Of a stretch of 64,000 nt of DNA, positions 35,503 to 44,983 are shown one piece after another (positions within the stretch are counted from its first letter, which is position 1; every line of letters starts with the position of its first letter). The stretch is from Apibacter sp. B3706 (lineage in GTDB: Bacteria > Bacteroidota > Bacteroidia > Flavobacteriales > Weeksellaceae). A program made the position numbers and the translations under genes. The notes under the pieces were generated by a model. It saw only the letters and a program-made list of their open reading frames with translations, searched no databases and had not been told where the DNA came from. The stretch is taken from contig NZ_CP049715.1 in NCBI RefSeq assembly GCF_011082725.1, positions 1,550,001 to 1,614,000 of the forward strand. The letters are read 5' to 3'.

Positions 35503-36180
35503 ATGAACATCAAATCATTGGCTGAAGAAGAAAGACCCAGAGAAAAATTATTACTGAGAGGAAAACAATCCTTATCAGACGCAGAACTTCTTGCTATAAT
35601 TTTAGGTAGTGGTTCGAAATCTGAAAGCAGCATTACTCTTGCTCAACGAATTTTATCATCCGTAAATCATAATTGGAATGAATTGGCAAAGCTAACCATA
35701 CGAGATTTATGCAAATTTAACGGAGTAGGTAAAGTTAAAGCAATTGAAATTATCACTTCTCTTGAAATTGGAAGACGAAAATCCTTACAGCAAGCCTTAA
35801 AAAAAGAAAAAATTTCTTCTTCGAAAGATGCCTATAATATTCTTCAACCTATTATTGGTGATTTGATGATAGAGGAATTTTGGGTAATTTATTTAAGCAG
35901 ATCCAATAAAATATTAAGTAAAGAAAAAATTTCTCAAGGAGGAATAACCGGTACAATGGTTGATAATCGACTAATATTTAAACATGCTATAGAACTTAAT
36001 GCAGTTTCATTAATCATATCACATAATCATCCTTCAGGAAATATTCAGCCCAGCAATTCTGATATACAAATTACCCATGAAATAAAAAAAGCAGGGAACT
36101 TATTAAATATAACTTTGATGGATCATTTAATTGTTACGCAAACCTCTTTTTTCAGTTTTGCCGATGAAAATTTACTGTGA
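35503..36180 (+). CDS. radC: RadC-family JAB-domain protein
   Basis: This 225-residue protein begins with the usual RadC opening (AEEERPREKLLLRGKQSLSDAELLAIILGSGSKSES). It has a helix-hairpin-helix-like region (LCKFNGVGKVKAIEIITSLEIG) and a C-terminal JAB/MPN-type metalloprotease domain with the metal motif SHNHPSGN...SNSDIQIT. Despite the name, a direct role in DNA repair is not established. It is preceded after 12 bases by a membrane protein gene and followed after 15 bases by a deacetylase-like gene. Confidence 0.93.
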   Translation: MNIKSLAEEERPREKLLLRGKQSLSDAELLAIILGSGSKSESSITLAQRILSSVNHNWNELAKLTIRDLCKFNGVGKVKAIEIITSLEIGRRKSLQQALKKEKISSSKDAYNILQPIIGDLMIEEFWVIYLSRSNKILSKEKISQGGITGTMVDNRLIFKHAIELNAVSLIISHNHPSGNIQPSNSDIQITHEIKKAGNLLNITLMDHLIVTQTSFFSFADENLL

Positions 36181-36195
36181 AAGACCACTTTACCT

Positions 36196-37458
36196 ATGAT
36201 TCTTATATATGTTCCTGAAATCAATGAAAGAATTAAGTATATTTTTACTTTTATTTTCGAACAAATTTTGGGAATTTCTTTCCGGCTTACAGATTGCGCT
36301 ATTCTCTTCAATAAAGAAACTTTGCCTAAATTTTCTTATTCATTTTCAATAGTAAAAAACGAAATTCATTATTTGGCTTGTAATTTATTATTTGAAACGG
36401 ATATTAAAACACAAAACCTAGGGGAAGTTTTAAAAGACCCTTTTGCAACTGCATTTTTTTTACTTTCAAGATATGAAGAATATTTGCCATATCAAGAAGA
36501 TATTCATCATAGATTCTCATACAAAGCATCATCAATTAAAGATAAGATTGATCCGTTAGTTCCATGGATAGATACCTTTGCTTATAAACTATTTGATCAG
36601 CTAAAAAAAAACTTTCCTTCACTCAATTATAAAGCTCGGAAGTTTACCTATATAAATACCATAGATATAGATCATGCATGGTTATATAAAAATAAATTTT
36701 GGTTAAAAAAATGTAAAGCATTAGGAAAGAATATTTTAACTTTTCGTTGTAAAGATTTTTATCAACAAATTTTAGTTTTATCAGGATTAAAATCTGACCC
36801 TTATTACATTTATCCTTATATACAAAAATTAGAAATACCTACCATTTATTTTATTTCTTTTGGATTAGGAAGTCAATGGGATACTAATCATAACCCTAAA
36901 AATTCAGCTTACCAAAAATTGATACTACAATTATATAATGAAGATTATACTATTATAGGTCTTCATCCCAGCTATTTTTCCAATAAGGATTTCACAATCT
37001 TGAAAAAGGAAAAATTAGCATTGGAAAAACTTGTAAAACAAAAAATTGCTATTTCCAGACAACATTTTATAAAACTTCATTTACCCGAAACTTATGACAA
37101 CCTGATCCGATTAAATATTATAGCAGATTTTTCCATGGGTTTTCAAGACCATATCGGTTTCAGAGCAGGGACTTGTACCCCTTTTTATTGGTTTGATTTG
37201 AAAAATAATCAAGTTACCGAATTAAAAGTTTATCCATTCTGCGTGATGGATGTTACGCTTAAAAATTACATGCAACTATCTATTGAGGAAGCTGAAAATA
37301 AGCTACTAAATTTATTGCATGCCGTAAAAAAAGTAAATGGAACTTTTATATCTATTTTCCATAATGACAGCTTATCTAATCATGGAGAATGGAGGCTGTG
37401 GAAAAACGTATATGAAAAATTGATTAGTAAAGCCAATGATTTTAAAGTACAATCATAA
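36196..37458 (+). CDS. Polysaccharide-deacetylase-like protein
   Basis: This 420-residue cytoplasmic-looking protein (no signal peptide) has an N-terminal domain (residues 1-140) followed by a NodB-like region (YINTIDIDHAWLYKNK, IGLHPSYFSN, HFIKLHLPETYDNLIRLNIIADFSMGFQDHIGFRAGTCTPFYWFDL, ISIFHNDSLSNHGEWRLW). The DxDHxW-type metal site fits this Bacteroidota deacetylase-like group. It would act on a cell-envelope glycan; the substrate is unknown. The start is close behind radC, and its end overlaps the next gene by 23 bases, so the two are linked. Confidence 0.82.
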   Translation: MILIYVPEINERIKYIFTFIFEQILGISFRLTDCAILFNKETLPKFSYSFSIVKNEIHYLACNLLFETDIKTQNLGEVLKDPFATAFFLLSRYEEYLPYQEDIHHRFSYKASSIKDKIDPLVPWIDTFAYKLFDQLKKNFPSLNYKARKFTYINTIDIDHAWLYKNKFWLKKCKALGKNILTFRCKDFYQQILVLSGLKSDPYYIYPYIQKLEIPTIYFISFGLGSQWDTNHNPKNSAYQKLILQLYNEDYTIIGLHPSYFSNKDFTILKKEKLALEKLVKQKIAISRQHFIKLHLPETYDNLIRLNIIADFSMGFQDHIGFRAGTCTPFYWFDLKNNQVTELKVYPFCVMDVTLKNYMQLSIEEAENKLLNLLHAVKKVNGTFISIFHNDSLSNHGEWRLWKNVYEKLISKANDFKVQS

Positions 37459-38353
37459 AACCATCGATAAAACAAAATATTCTGCTTGTTTGGACCAATG
37501 CCTCAATTACAGAATTTATGCAGAACTGTGGTATTTAAATATTGTTTCTCCCGATGGTTATGATATTTTGGTTTTAAACGATTATGAAGCAGTGATGCCA
37601 ATTCCTTATCAGAAAAAATGGGGATTTAAATTAGTTATTCAACCTATTTTTTGCCAACAATTAGGCATATTTTATAAAAAAATCATATCCGCTGAAACCT
37701 TTCATCTTTTTATATCTTTCTTAAAAAAATATAAAGTCAGAAGCTATTGCTTTAACGAAGAAAACACCCCATATTTACCTTCCCACTATATAAAGAGAGA
37801 TAATCAAGTATTGAATTTAGATCGTGAATATTCAACTCTTGTAACTAATTATAATGCAAACAAAAAAAGGGTCCTTAAAAATTGTTTATTATCCAATAGC
37901 AAAATTGAAGAAAAATATACAGGTTCAATTGTGTCAGAAAAACCAAGTGATCTGCTCAATCGAATTTTATCAGCTTCACAACTTAATATTTTAAACACTC
38001 TTTTAGAAGAGTTAAATCGACAAAAAGTGTTAAAACAATATACCCTTTATAATAAAGATAATGTTCCTACAGTCTATCTATGGCTCATTTTTTCCAAAGG
38101 AAGGATTATAAATTTACTGTCAGTAAGAGACAAAAAGTTAGAAATTAAAAATTCGTATGCTTATCTGATAGACTTATTGATTAAAAATTATTCCGATCAA
38201 AAATTAATTTTAGATTTTGAAGGTTCTATGATACCGGGAATAGCCCATTTCAATAAAAGTTTCGGAGCAGCGACTAATCATTATTTGTTATACAAAAATT
38301 TAAAATGGATGTATAATTTGAGCAGCTTAACTATTTTTAAAACTTCTCGTTAA
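37436..38353 (+). CDS. FemAB/GNAT-like acyltransferase, unknown substrate
   Basis: This 305-residue protein begins MILKYNHKTIDKTKYSACLDQCLNYRIYAELWYLNIVSPDGYDILVLNDYEAVMPIPYQKKWGFK, followed by YNANKKRVLKNCLLSNSKI and a C-terminal LILDFEGSMIPGIAHFNKSFGA. This layout is that of FemAB-like acyltransferases found beside polysaccharide-deacetylase-like genes in flavobacteria. The 23-base overlap with the deacetylase-like gene suggests joint work on a surface glycan or cell-wall molecule. No enzyme activity can be assigned from sequence. Confidence 0.65.
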   Translation: MILKYNHKTIDKTKYSACLDQCLNYRIYAELWYLNIVSPDGYDILVLNDYEAVMPIPYQKKWGFKLVIQPIFCQQLGIFYKKIISAETFHLFISFLKKYKVRSYCFNEENTPYLPSHYIKRDNQVLNLDREYSTLVTNYNANKKRVLKNCLLSNSKIEEKYTGSIVSEKPSDLLNRILSASQLNILNTLLEELNRQKVLKQYTLYNKDNVPTVYLWLIFSKGRIINLLSVRDKKLEIKNSYAYLIDLLIKNYSDQKLILDFEGSMIPGIAHFNKSFGAATNHYLLYKNLKWMYNLSSLTIFKTSR

Positions 38354-38431
38354 CTTTCCTTTTATTAGTGTATTCATTAACCTATTTTTGATAGAGTTGA
38401 TTTCTCTGAACTCTAAAATATCACCATAAAA

Positions 38432-38457
38432 AAATGGTTTGAAATTTCAAACCATTT
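38432..38457. terminator. Bidirectional terminator between convergent genes
   Basis: A perfect palindrome: AAATGGTTTGAAA (38432-38444) and TTTCAAACCATTT (38445-38457), with an A-run before it. Confidence 0.8.
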
Positions 38458-38488
38458 ATTATATTATACTATCTAAAAACTCTTTTAT

Positions 38489-40525
38489 TTAATTGGTATT
38501 GGCTAGTAAACCGGCACGTTTAAGTAAGGCCTCCGATTGAGGTCTTCTACCCCGAAAACTTATATATAATTCCATAGGATCTTCAGTCCCGCCTTTACTT
38601 AATAAACTTTCAAATTTAGAAGCTGTTTCTTTATCAAAAATTCCTCTTTCTTTAAAGTAATCAAAAGCATCAGCGTCTAAAACTTCAGCCCATTTATAGG
38701 AATAATAACCAGCAGCATATCCCCCTTGAAATATATGTGAAAAAGATGTACTTATACATGTATTTTTGATATGAGGATACAATTGGGTTTCTTTAATCTT
38801 TTCTACTTCAAAATCTTCAATCCCTTGATCTGATGTCAACTCATCGGTATGATAGGCCATATCCAAAAGACCTAAACCAATTTGTCGAAGAGTTTGATAT
38901 CCTTGCATAAAGTTGGCAGATGCAACTATTTTATCAATTTTCTCCTCATCCAGCATATCCCCTTTTTGGTAATGAAGGGCAAAAGTTTTTAAAAATTCCT
39001 TTTCAAAAACATAGTTTTCCATAAATTGAGACGGTAGTTCAACAAAATCCCAATAAACATTCGTACCAGATAATGATTCAAAGGTTGTATTAGCTAAAAT
39101 ACCGTGTAATGCATGGCCAAATTCATGAAATAACGTGGTAACTTCACTAAATGTCAATAAAGAAGGTATTTCTCCGTTAGGACGTGAAAAATTACAAACT
39201 ATCGAAATATGCGGCCTGATATTATCACTTAAAGTTTTAAATTGCCCCTTATAAGAAGTCATCCATGCTCCTGCCCTTTTCCCTTCTCTGGGAAAAAAGT
39301 CGGTATATAACAATGCCTGATGTTTTCCTTTATCATTGATCACTTCATACACTTTAACTTCCGAATGATATTTTTGTATATCTTCTCTTTCAATAAAAGT
39401 CAACCCGTATAATTTTTTAGCTACATCAAATGCGGCATTCAAAACCTGATGCAACGGAAAATAAGGTTTTAGTTCTTCTTCTGAAAATGAAAATTTTTCT
39501 TGTCTTAATTTTTCAGCATAATAGGCATGATCATAAGTCATCATTTCTGTTATGCCGTCTCGTGAAGCTATATTTTTTAAGTCTTGAATTTCTTTTTTAG
39601 CAAATGGCTTAGCTTTATGTAACAAATCATATAAAAAATCATATACAAGTTTAGGTGCAGAAGCCATTCTTTCTTGTAAAATCAAATCGGCATAAGTTTT
39701 AAAACCTAATAATTTAGCTTTCTTGCTCCGTAATTCAACAATTTTATGAATAATATCTTCATTATTATACTCATTATCTTTACATGCTCGTTGCATATAA
39801 GCAGTATAAATTTCCTTTCGTAACTCTCGATTTGCAGAATACGTTATAAAAGGCACATAGCTGGGATAATGCAAAGTGAAAACCCAACCTTTCAAATTTC
39901 TAGTTTTCGCCTCTTGTTTTGCCATTTCTTTTATAGATTCCGGAATTCCTTCCATATCCATACTTTCGGATATATGAAGAAAATAATCATTGGTTTCCTT
40001 TAAAACGTTTTGGCCAAACTTTACGGATAAAATTGCTAATTCATTAGATATTTGTCGGAGATTATTTTTATCCTCAGAGGATAACAAGGCTCCATTTTTT
40101 GAGAAATCCTTATACGTTTTATCTAAAAGTCGTACTTCTTCTTGGCTTAATTTTGATTTTAAGGTTGTATCGTAAACGATTTTTATTTTTTCAAATAATT
40201 GTTCATTCAGTATGATGTCATTTGCATATTCAGTTAGCATAGGAGATATTTCCTCTGCTAAACTTTGCAAATAATCATTAGTTTCCGCTGAATTTAAATT
40301 AAAAAAAGTAGAGGAAATTATGGTAAGTTTTTTTCCAACATTTTCTAAAGCTACTATGGTATTTACAAAATTAGGTGGATCTGTATTTTGAACTATTTCG
40401 TTAATTTCGTTCTTAGCATCTTCAATTGCCTGTTCAATCGCTGGTTTAAAATCTTCATGTTTAATGTTTTCGAAAGGAATGCTTTCGTAAGGCGTATTAA
40501 ATTTTTCCACTAAATTATTACTCAT
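38489..40525 (-). CDS. dcp: M3-family metallopeptidase (peptidyl-dipeptidase/oligopeptidase A)
   Basis: This 678-residue zinc peptidase has the active-site HEFGHALHG motif around residue 467 and the downstream family signature (VELPSQFMENYVFEKEFL). It has no signal peptide, so it probably degrades short peptides in the cytoplasm. The C-terminal YAAGYYSYKWAEVLDADAFDYF and final GRRPQSEALLKRAGL fit Dcp/oligopeptidase A. It stands alone on the minus strand. Confidence 0.9.
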   Translation of the reverse strand: MSNNLVEKFNTPYESIPFENIKHEDFKPAIEQAIEDAKNEINEIVQNTDPPNFVNTIVALENVGKKLTIISSTFFNLNSAETNDYLQSLAEEISPMLTEYANDIILNEQLFEKIKIVYDTTLKSKLSQEEVRLLDKTYKDFSKNGALLSSEDKNNLRQISNELAILSVKFGQNVLKETNDYFLHISESMDMEGIPESIKEMAKQEAKTRNLKGWVFTLHYPSYVPFITYSANRELRKEIYTAYMQRACKDNEYNNEDIIHKIVELRSKKAKLLGFKTYADLILQERMASAPKLVYDFLYDLLHKAKPFAKKEIQDLKNIASRDGITEMMTYDHAYYAEKLRQEKFSFSEEELKPYFPLHQVLNAAFDVAKKLYGLTFIEREDIQKYHSEVKVYEVINDKGKHQALLYTDFFPREGKRAGAWMTSYKGQFKTLSDNIRPHISIVCNFSRPNGEIPSLLTFSEVTTLFHEFGHALHGILANTTFESLSGTNVYWDFVELPSQFMENYVFEKEFLKTFALHYQKGDMLDEEKIDKIVASANFMQGYQTLRQIGLGLLDMAYHTDELTSDQGIEDFEVEKIKETQLYPHIKNTCISTSFSHIFQGGYAAGYYSYKWAEVLDADAFDYFKERGIFDKETASKFESLLSKGGTEDPMELYISFRGRRPQSEALLKRAGLLANTN

Positions 40526-40604
40526 AATTTTTTTGTAAGTATATTCTATCGAATAAAGTTTCCCCTATATACAGTCTATATATTTAATTTATATGTGATT
40601 AAAA

Positions 40605-41297
40605 TTATTCAAATTTACTAATATCCATTGATTCTCCAATGGACAAAAAAGTTAACCGTTTTTCTTCGGCTAAGAATAAATGTTTAATCTTATCCTTATT
40701 AACTTTTATGGCAGGAAAAGTATCATAATGAGAAGCTATAGCATTTTTTGTTTTAACAAATTTTGCTGCAATAACAGCATCATATCCACCCATCGTATAA
40801 GTATTACCAATAGGTAATATAGCCACGTTAATATATCCATAGATAAATGGAAGTAATTTCATGTCTGTAGTAAGAGCAGTATCACCGGCTACATAAATTA
40901 CTTTTCCATCCATTTTCATCAAGAAACCACAAGCTAAACCGCCATAGGATCCATCGGGAAAAGAGGAACTGTGGGACGCCGATACCATTTTAATTTTACC
41001 AAAATCAAATTTCTTAACTCCTCCTATATTCATGGGTATAACATTTAAACCTAATTTTTCATAGTGAGCAGTAATTTCCGGATTAGCCAATATTTGGGAA
41101 TTATTGTTTTTAGCGATAGTTTCAACATCTAAAATATGATCATAATGGGCGTGAGTCAAAAAAATATAATCTGCTTTAATTCCATTTATATCTATATCTT
41201 TTGCTAATTCATTCCCCGAAATAAATGGATCAATTAAGACTGTTGATGATGAGGTTTTAAAACCAAAACATGCATGTCCGTAATATATAATTTCCAT
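40605..41297 (-). CDS. MBL-fold metal-dependent hydrolase (UPF0173 type)
   Basis: This 230-residue metallo-beta-lactamase-fold enzyme has FLTHAHYDHILD (metal ligands H49, H51, D53, H54), VYVAGDTALTTDMKLL and AIASHYDTFPAI. The short opening MEIIYYGHACFGF is typical of the UPF0173 group. The natural substrate is not known. Its -7 element (41327-41334) is divergent from and close to that of the next gene. Confidence 0.88.
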   Translation of the reverse strand: MEIIYYGHACFGFKTSSSTVLIDPFISGNELAKDIDINGIKADYIFLTHAHYDHILDVETIAKNNNSQILANPEITAHYEKLGLNVIPMNIGGVKKFDFGKIKMVSASHSSSFPDGSYGGLACGFLMKMDGKVIYVAGDTALTTDMKLLPFIYGYINVAILPIGNTYTMGGYDAVIAAKFVKTKNAIASHYDTFPAIKVNKDKIKHLFLAEEKRLTFLSIGESMDISKFE

Positions 41298-41326
41298 GAC
41301 TTTATCCTTTAATATTTAATGTTCTT

Positions 41327-41334
41327 CAAATGTA
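41327..41334 (-). promoter_or_regulatory. -7 element for the MBL-fold hydrolase
   Basis: TACATTTG on the minus strand, about 30 bases upstream of the ATG at 41297. Confidence 0.5.
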
Positions 41335-41346
41335 ATAAATAATAAT

Positions 41347-41354
41347 TATCTTTG
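41347..41354 (+). promoter_or_regulatory. -7 element for the beta-barrel protein, sets its start
   Basis: TATCTTTG lies 28 bases before the ATG at 41382 and overlaps the alternative TTG start (41352), which it therefore excludes. Confidence 0.6.
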
Positions 41355-41381
41355 AAAAAAATTAAGCAAAAATCATTATAT

Positions 41382-41984
41382 ATGAAAAGACTCTTTCCGA
41401 TATTATTTTTACTTTTTATTTCAATCGTTACTTATGCACAACAAGTTGAATTTGGAGCCAAAGCCGGAATGGCTTTCGGTTATAAAGGAACTTTAAAGCA
41501 AACTGTAACCAATATTAAAGAAAGTAAAGCCACAGATAATATCGGATGGCATGCGGGTTTTTTTAGTCGAATAAAATTTTTGGAATGGTTTATCCAACCC
41601 GAGATTTATTTTTCTTCCATGAAAACTAATTTCGATTATAGGAACGATGGTGAATTTACAGCACATTCCAACCGATTGGATATCCCTATTTTGTTTGGAT
41701 CTAAATTTTTAGAAGTTACCCGATTGTATGCCGGCCCTGTTTTTTCCACTTCTTTAAATGAAGATATTTCCTTAAAAGGAATAAGAAAAACAAAAACAGA
41801 TGATTTTTCACTTGCCGGTCAAGTAGGAGGAGGTTTTGACTTAGCTAAGCTCACTTTTGATGTGCGTTATGAATTCGGATTTAATAAAAGTCAAACAAAT
41901 TTTATAAAGAAACGTACCGGTGAAGAATTTAAATTGGAGAAAAGACAAAATTCTCTGGTATTAAGTGTCGGATATAAATTTTAA
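41382..41984 (+). CDS. Small outer-membrane beta-barrel protein (PorT-like family)
   Basis: This 200-residue protein has a signal peptide (MKRLFPILFLLFISIVTYAQ). It forms an eight-strand-like barrel with typical opening VEFGAKAGMAFGYKG and closing NSLVLSVGYKF. I place the start at the ATG at 41382 because the promoter lies on the upstream TTG. The family includes PorT-type proteins, but membership alone does not give a role. It is followed after 52 bases by a lipoprotein gene. Confidence 0.82.
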   Translation: MKRLFPILFLLFISIVTYAQQVEFGAKAGMAFGYKGTLKQTVTNIKESKATDNIGWHAGFFSRIKFLEWFIQPEIYFSSMKTNFDYRNDGEFTAHSNRLDIPILFGSKFLEVTRLYAGPVFSTSLNEDISLKGIRKTKTDDFSLAGQVGGGFDLAKLTFDVRYEFGFNKSQTNFIKKRTGEEFKLEKRQNSLVLSVGYKF

Positions 41985-42036
41985 GGCAAAACGAATTTAT
42001 TATTTTAGTGCCCATTCTTAGTATGATTAAACTGAT

Positions 42037-43443
42037 ATGAAAAAATTATCACTTTTATTATTTTTATCTTTTTTAGCTCTTTCAATTTTTTCATGCAGAG
42101 ATGATTATAATTATGATTCTGCTTCTAAACCGCTTCGTTTTTCTAAAGATACGGTTATGCTGGATACTGTATTTTCATCGGTTCGTTCAGAAACCTATGT
42201 ACTTAAAGTTTATAACCAACAAAACGATGATGTTGTAATTCCGAGGATTTATCTTGAAAAAGGCTCGTCTTCTCAATTTAAAATTAATGTAGACGGAACT
42301 CCCGGCAATGCAACCAATCAAAATAGCTTTCAAAACATACCTATAAGGTCTAAAGATAGTTTATTCATTTTTATTGAAGTTGCTCCTCAAGCCATTAATG
42401 CATCCGAAGCGTTAGCAGATGAAGACTTATTGTTTAGCACCATCGGATCTACACAAAAAGTTAAGTTACTTTCTTTAATTGAAGATGCAGAATTTTACTA
42501 TTCTAAATCAGGGACTAAAGAAATAGCAAAAGATCTGGCTTGGAACAATACTAAATCCAAAGTTATTTATGGAAATTTAAAAATTACAAATGGTGCCAAA
42601 TTATCCGTTTTGGAAGGAACCAAAATATACCTTCATAAGAATGCAAATATAATTATTGATTCGGGCAGCGAACTTACTATAGACGGTTCTTTGGAACATG
42701 AAGTATTAATTCGGGGAGATCGACACGAAACCAAATACGATTCACTTCCGGGTAATTGGAATCAAATTCATCTTGCTGCCAACGCCTCCGCAACAATTAA
42801 CCATTTAGTTATAAAAGGGGGTAATAATGCATTTTATTTAGAGGAAAATGCTCATTTGAACATCTTCAATTCCAAAATTTATAATTTTTTATATGGAGGA
42901 ATCTACTCTGTCGGAGGCAATGTGGAAGGTAAGAATCTTGCCATAAATAATTGTGGTACTTCAGATCTTATAGCAGAATATGGAGGAAACTATGATTTCA
43001 CTCATTGTACTTTTGCCAATTATTGGAATTTAAATGCTGGTGCAGGATATTCTGCCTACTTATCTAATGCTTATCAGAAATCAGGACAAACAACATACAA
43101 TTCGCTTACTGCTTCTTTTAAAAATTGTATCTTCTGGGTTAAAAATTATAACAGCTTATATTTAGATAAAAATGAGCATGCCCCTTTTAATTATATTTTT
43201 GATACTAATCTGATTAAAAATACTTCCAATAATTTATCTACAGAAACGGACGAACATTTTGTAAATATTATTCTTAATAAAGATCCTCAATTTTATAAAA
43301 CAGGATATTCGGATTGTTTACTTCTTCTTAACATAGGATCTCCAGCTTTAGGTAAAGGTAAGTTAAGTTATGCAAAAGAGGTTCCTGAAGACATGAACGG
43401 TATATCGAGAATTAACGATCCTGCTTTAGGAGCATATCAATGA
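42037..43443 (+). CDS. Lipoprotein with right-handed beta-helix region
   Basis: This 468-residue protein has a lipoprotein signal (LALSIFSC, with RDDYNYD after the lipidated Cys). An N-terminal beta-sandwich-like region (residues 30-150) precedes repeated short strands suggesting a right-handed parallel beta-helix (residues 185-400: GNLKITNGAKLSVLEGTKIYL, ATINHLVIKGGNNAFYLEENAHLNIFNSKIYN). It is probably surface exposed and may bind carbohydrate or protein; there is no catalytic motif I can name. Confidence 0.75.
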   Translation: MKKLSLLLFLSFLALSIFSCRDDYNYDSASKPLRFSKDTVMLDTVFSSVRSETYVLKVYNQQNDDVVIPRIYLEKGSSSQFKINVDGTPGNATNQNSFQNIPIRSKDSLFIFIEVAPQAINASEALADEDLLFSTIGSTQKVKLLSLIEDAEFYYSKSGTKEIAKDLAWNNTKSKVIYGNLKITNGAKLSVLEGTKIYLHKNANIIIDSGSELTIDGSLEHEVLIRGDRHETKYDSLPGNWNQIHLAANASATINHLVIKGGNNAFYLEENAHLNIFNSKIYNFLYGGIYSVGGNVEGKNLAINNCGTSDLIAEYGGNYDFTHCTFANYWNLNAGAGYSAYLSNAYQKSGQTTYNSLTASFKNCIFWVKNYNSLYLDKNEHAPFNYIFDTNLIKNTSNNLSTETDEHFVNIILNKDPQFYKTGYSDCLLLLNIGSPALGKGKLSYAKEVPEDMNGISRINDPALGAYQ

Positions 43444-43567
43444 TTTAAAATTATATTTAAATTAGAATTTATAAAATTAATGGAATGGCCGGATTATTTT
43501 TCAAAATAATTTTACATGGAAACCTTCTGGAAAATTTAAAAGGCTTAATAAAACTATCGATTAGCTT

Positions 43568-44884
43568 TTAGATATCTTTAAGTAAAACTCCGCTTTCATG
43601 CTTATAAATCATATTTCGTATTTCTAAAGTCTTATCCCAAATATTTTTAATATCTCCTTCCATATCGATCTTGAAGTTTTCAGATCCATATTGATCCAAT
43701 TTATTGAAAAAATAATTTATCGTAATGTGATTGATATCGATTCCGGGAATATATGCAACCACCATGTCATTTTCTGTTAGTGTTTCTACAATAAGTCCTA
43801 CTTGTAATAAATAGTATAAAGAATCACTAGTTAATCGGGTGGGTATTTTATAAGTTTCAGATAATTCATCTGCCGTGTAGGGCTTTTCGCCAGCTTCAAA
43901 TCGTTTTATGATGAGTGTAGTGATCATTAAAAGTATAAAATCCTTATATCTTCTGCTTATGTTGCTAATATCTTTTTCAAAACTAAACTTATTTACATTT
44001 TGATAGGAAAAAGATAATTGAACCCCGAACAAGCAAATAAACCAGCTCAATTGCAGCCACAGCATTAACAAAGGCAATGCGGCAAAACTCCCATAAATAG
44101 CATTATATTTTGCTATCCAAAATTGTCCGGATATATACAGCATTTGAAAGATTTGAAAACAACTCCCGCTCACTATACCTGCTAAAAAGGCAGCACTAAA
44201 TTTGACTTTTGTATTAGGAATGTAAATATATATAAATGTAAAAAGTAAGATGATTATAACGTAGGGAATAAACTTTATGATCGGACTAATGACCATACCA
44301 ATGATATTGATATTGGTGGTTGAGTTCAAAAAAATTGACAATCCGGCATTGCAAATTAAAAATAAAGGAGCTATAAGAATTAAGGCTAAATAATCCGTAA
44401 ATTGTCGAGAAAACTTCCTTCCTTTTTTAATTCTCCAAATAGTGTTAAAATTATCTTCAATACTTACCAATAAAGTTATAACCGTGTAAAAGAGAATGAT
44501 TATTCCTAAACCTAAAAATACGCCTCCTTGTGCATAATCAATTGAACCGTCTATAAATTGCATAGCCTTGGAAAGAGCAACTTTCTGTCCCGTAAAATAT
44601 TGAAACAGTTGTGTTTCCACTAAATTTTGAAAACCAAATCCACGGGCTATAGCAAATAATACTGCCAATAAAGGCACTATAGACAAAAGAGAATTATATG
44701 TTAAGGCGGCTGCACGAGTATTGATCTGTGAGCCGTTACTATTTCTAAAAGTTAATAAAAAAGCTTTGGTAATATTGATGAAAAAAGTTTTTATATGAGG
44801 ACCATCGCTTCCGTTTACCCGCCATATATCATAGGTTAAAAAATGTATAATATTTTTGATTTTTTCCTTTATCTTAGAATACAT
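43568..44884 (-). CDS. YihY/BrkB-family inner-membrane protein
   Basis: This 438-residue protein has at least six membrane helices. The family landmarks are RAAALTYNSLLSIVPLLAVLFAIARGFGF near the start and NAIYGSFAALPLLMLWLQLSWFICLFGVQLSFSY later, followed by a soluble C-terminal winged-helix-like domain (about residues 310-420, EKPYTADELSETYKIPTRLTSDSLYYLLQVGLIV). Older annotations as ribonuclease BN are wrong for this family. The function is uncertain. Confidence 0.88.
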   Translation of the reverse strand: MYSKIKEKIKNIIHFLTYDIWRVNGSDGPHIKTFFINITKAFLLTFRNSNGSQINTRAAALTYNSLLSIVPLLAVLFAIARGFGFQNLVETQLFQYFTGQKVALSKAMQFIDGSIDYAQGGVFLGLGIIILFYTVITLLVSIEDNFNTIWRIKKGRKFSRQFTDYLALILIAPLFLICNAGLSIFLNSTTNINIIGMVISPIIKFIPYVIIILLFTFIYIYIPNTKVKFSAAFLAGIVSGSCFQIFQMLYISGQFWIAKYNAIYGSFAALPLLMLWLQLSWFICLFGVQLSFSYQNVNKFSFEKDISNISRRYKDFILLMITTLIIKRFEAGEKPYTADELSETYKIPTRLTSDSLYYLLQVGLIVETLTENDMVVAYIPGIDINHITINYFFNKLDQYGSENFKIDMEGDIKNIWDKTLEIRNMIYKHESGVLLKDI

Positions 44885-44983
44885 AAGATATTTTTCAAAT
44901 TATTATTAAAAGATACAAACATGATACCTACTAGCTTTAAATAAGAAAAAATTTACTTTATAAAAGTTTATTATCCTTAACTC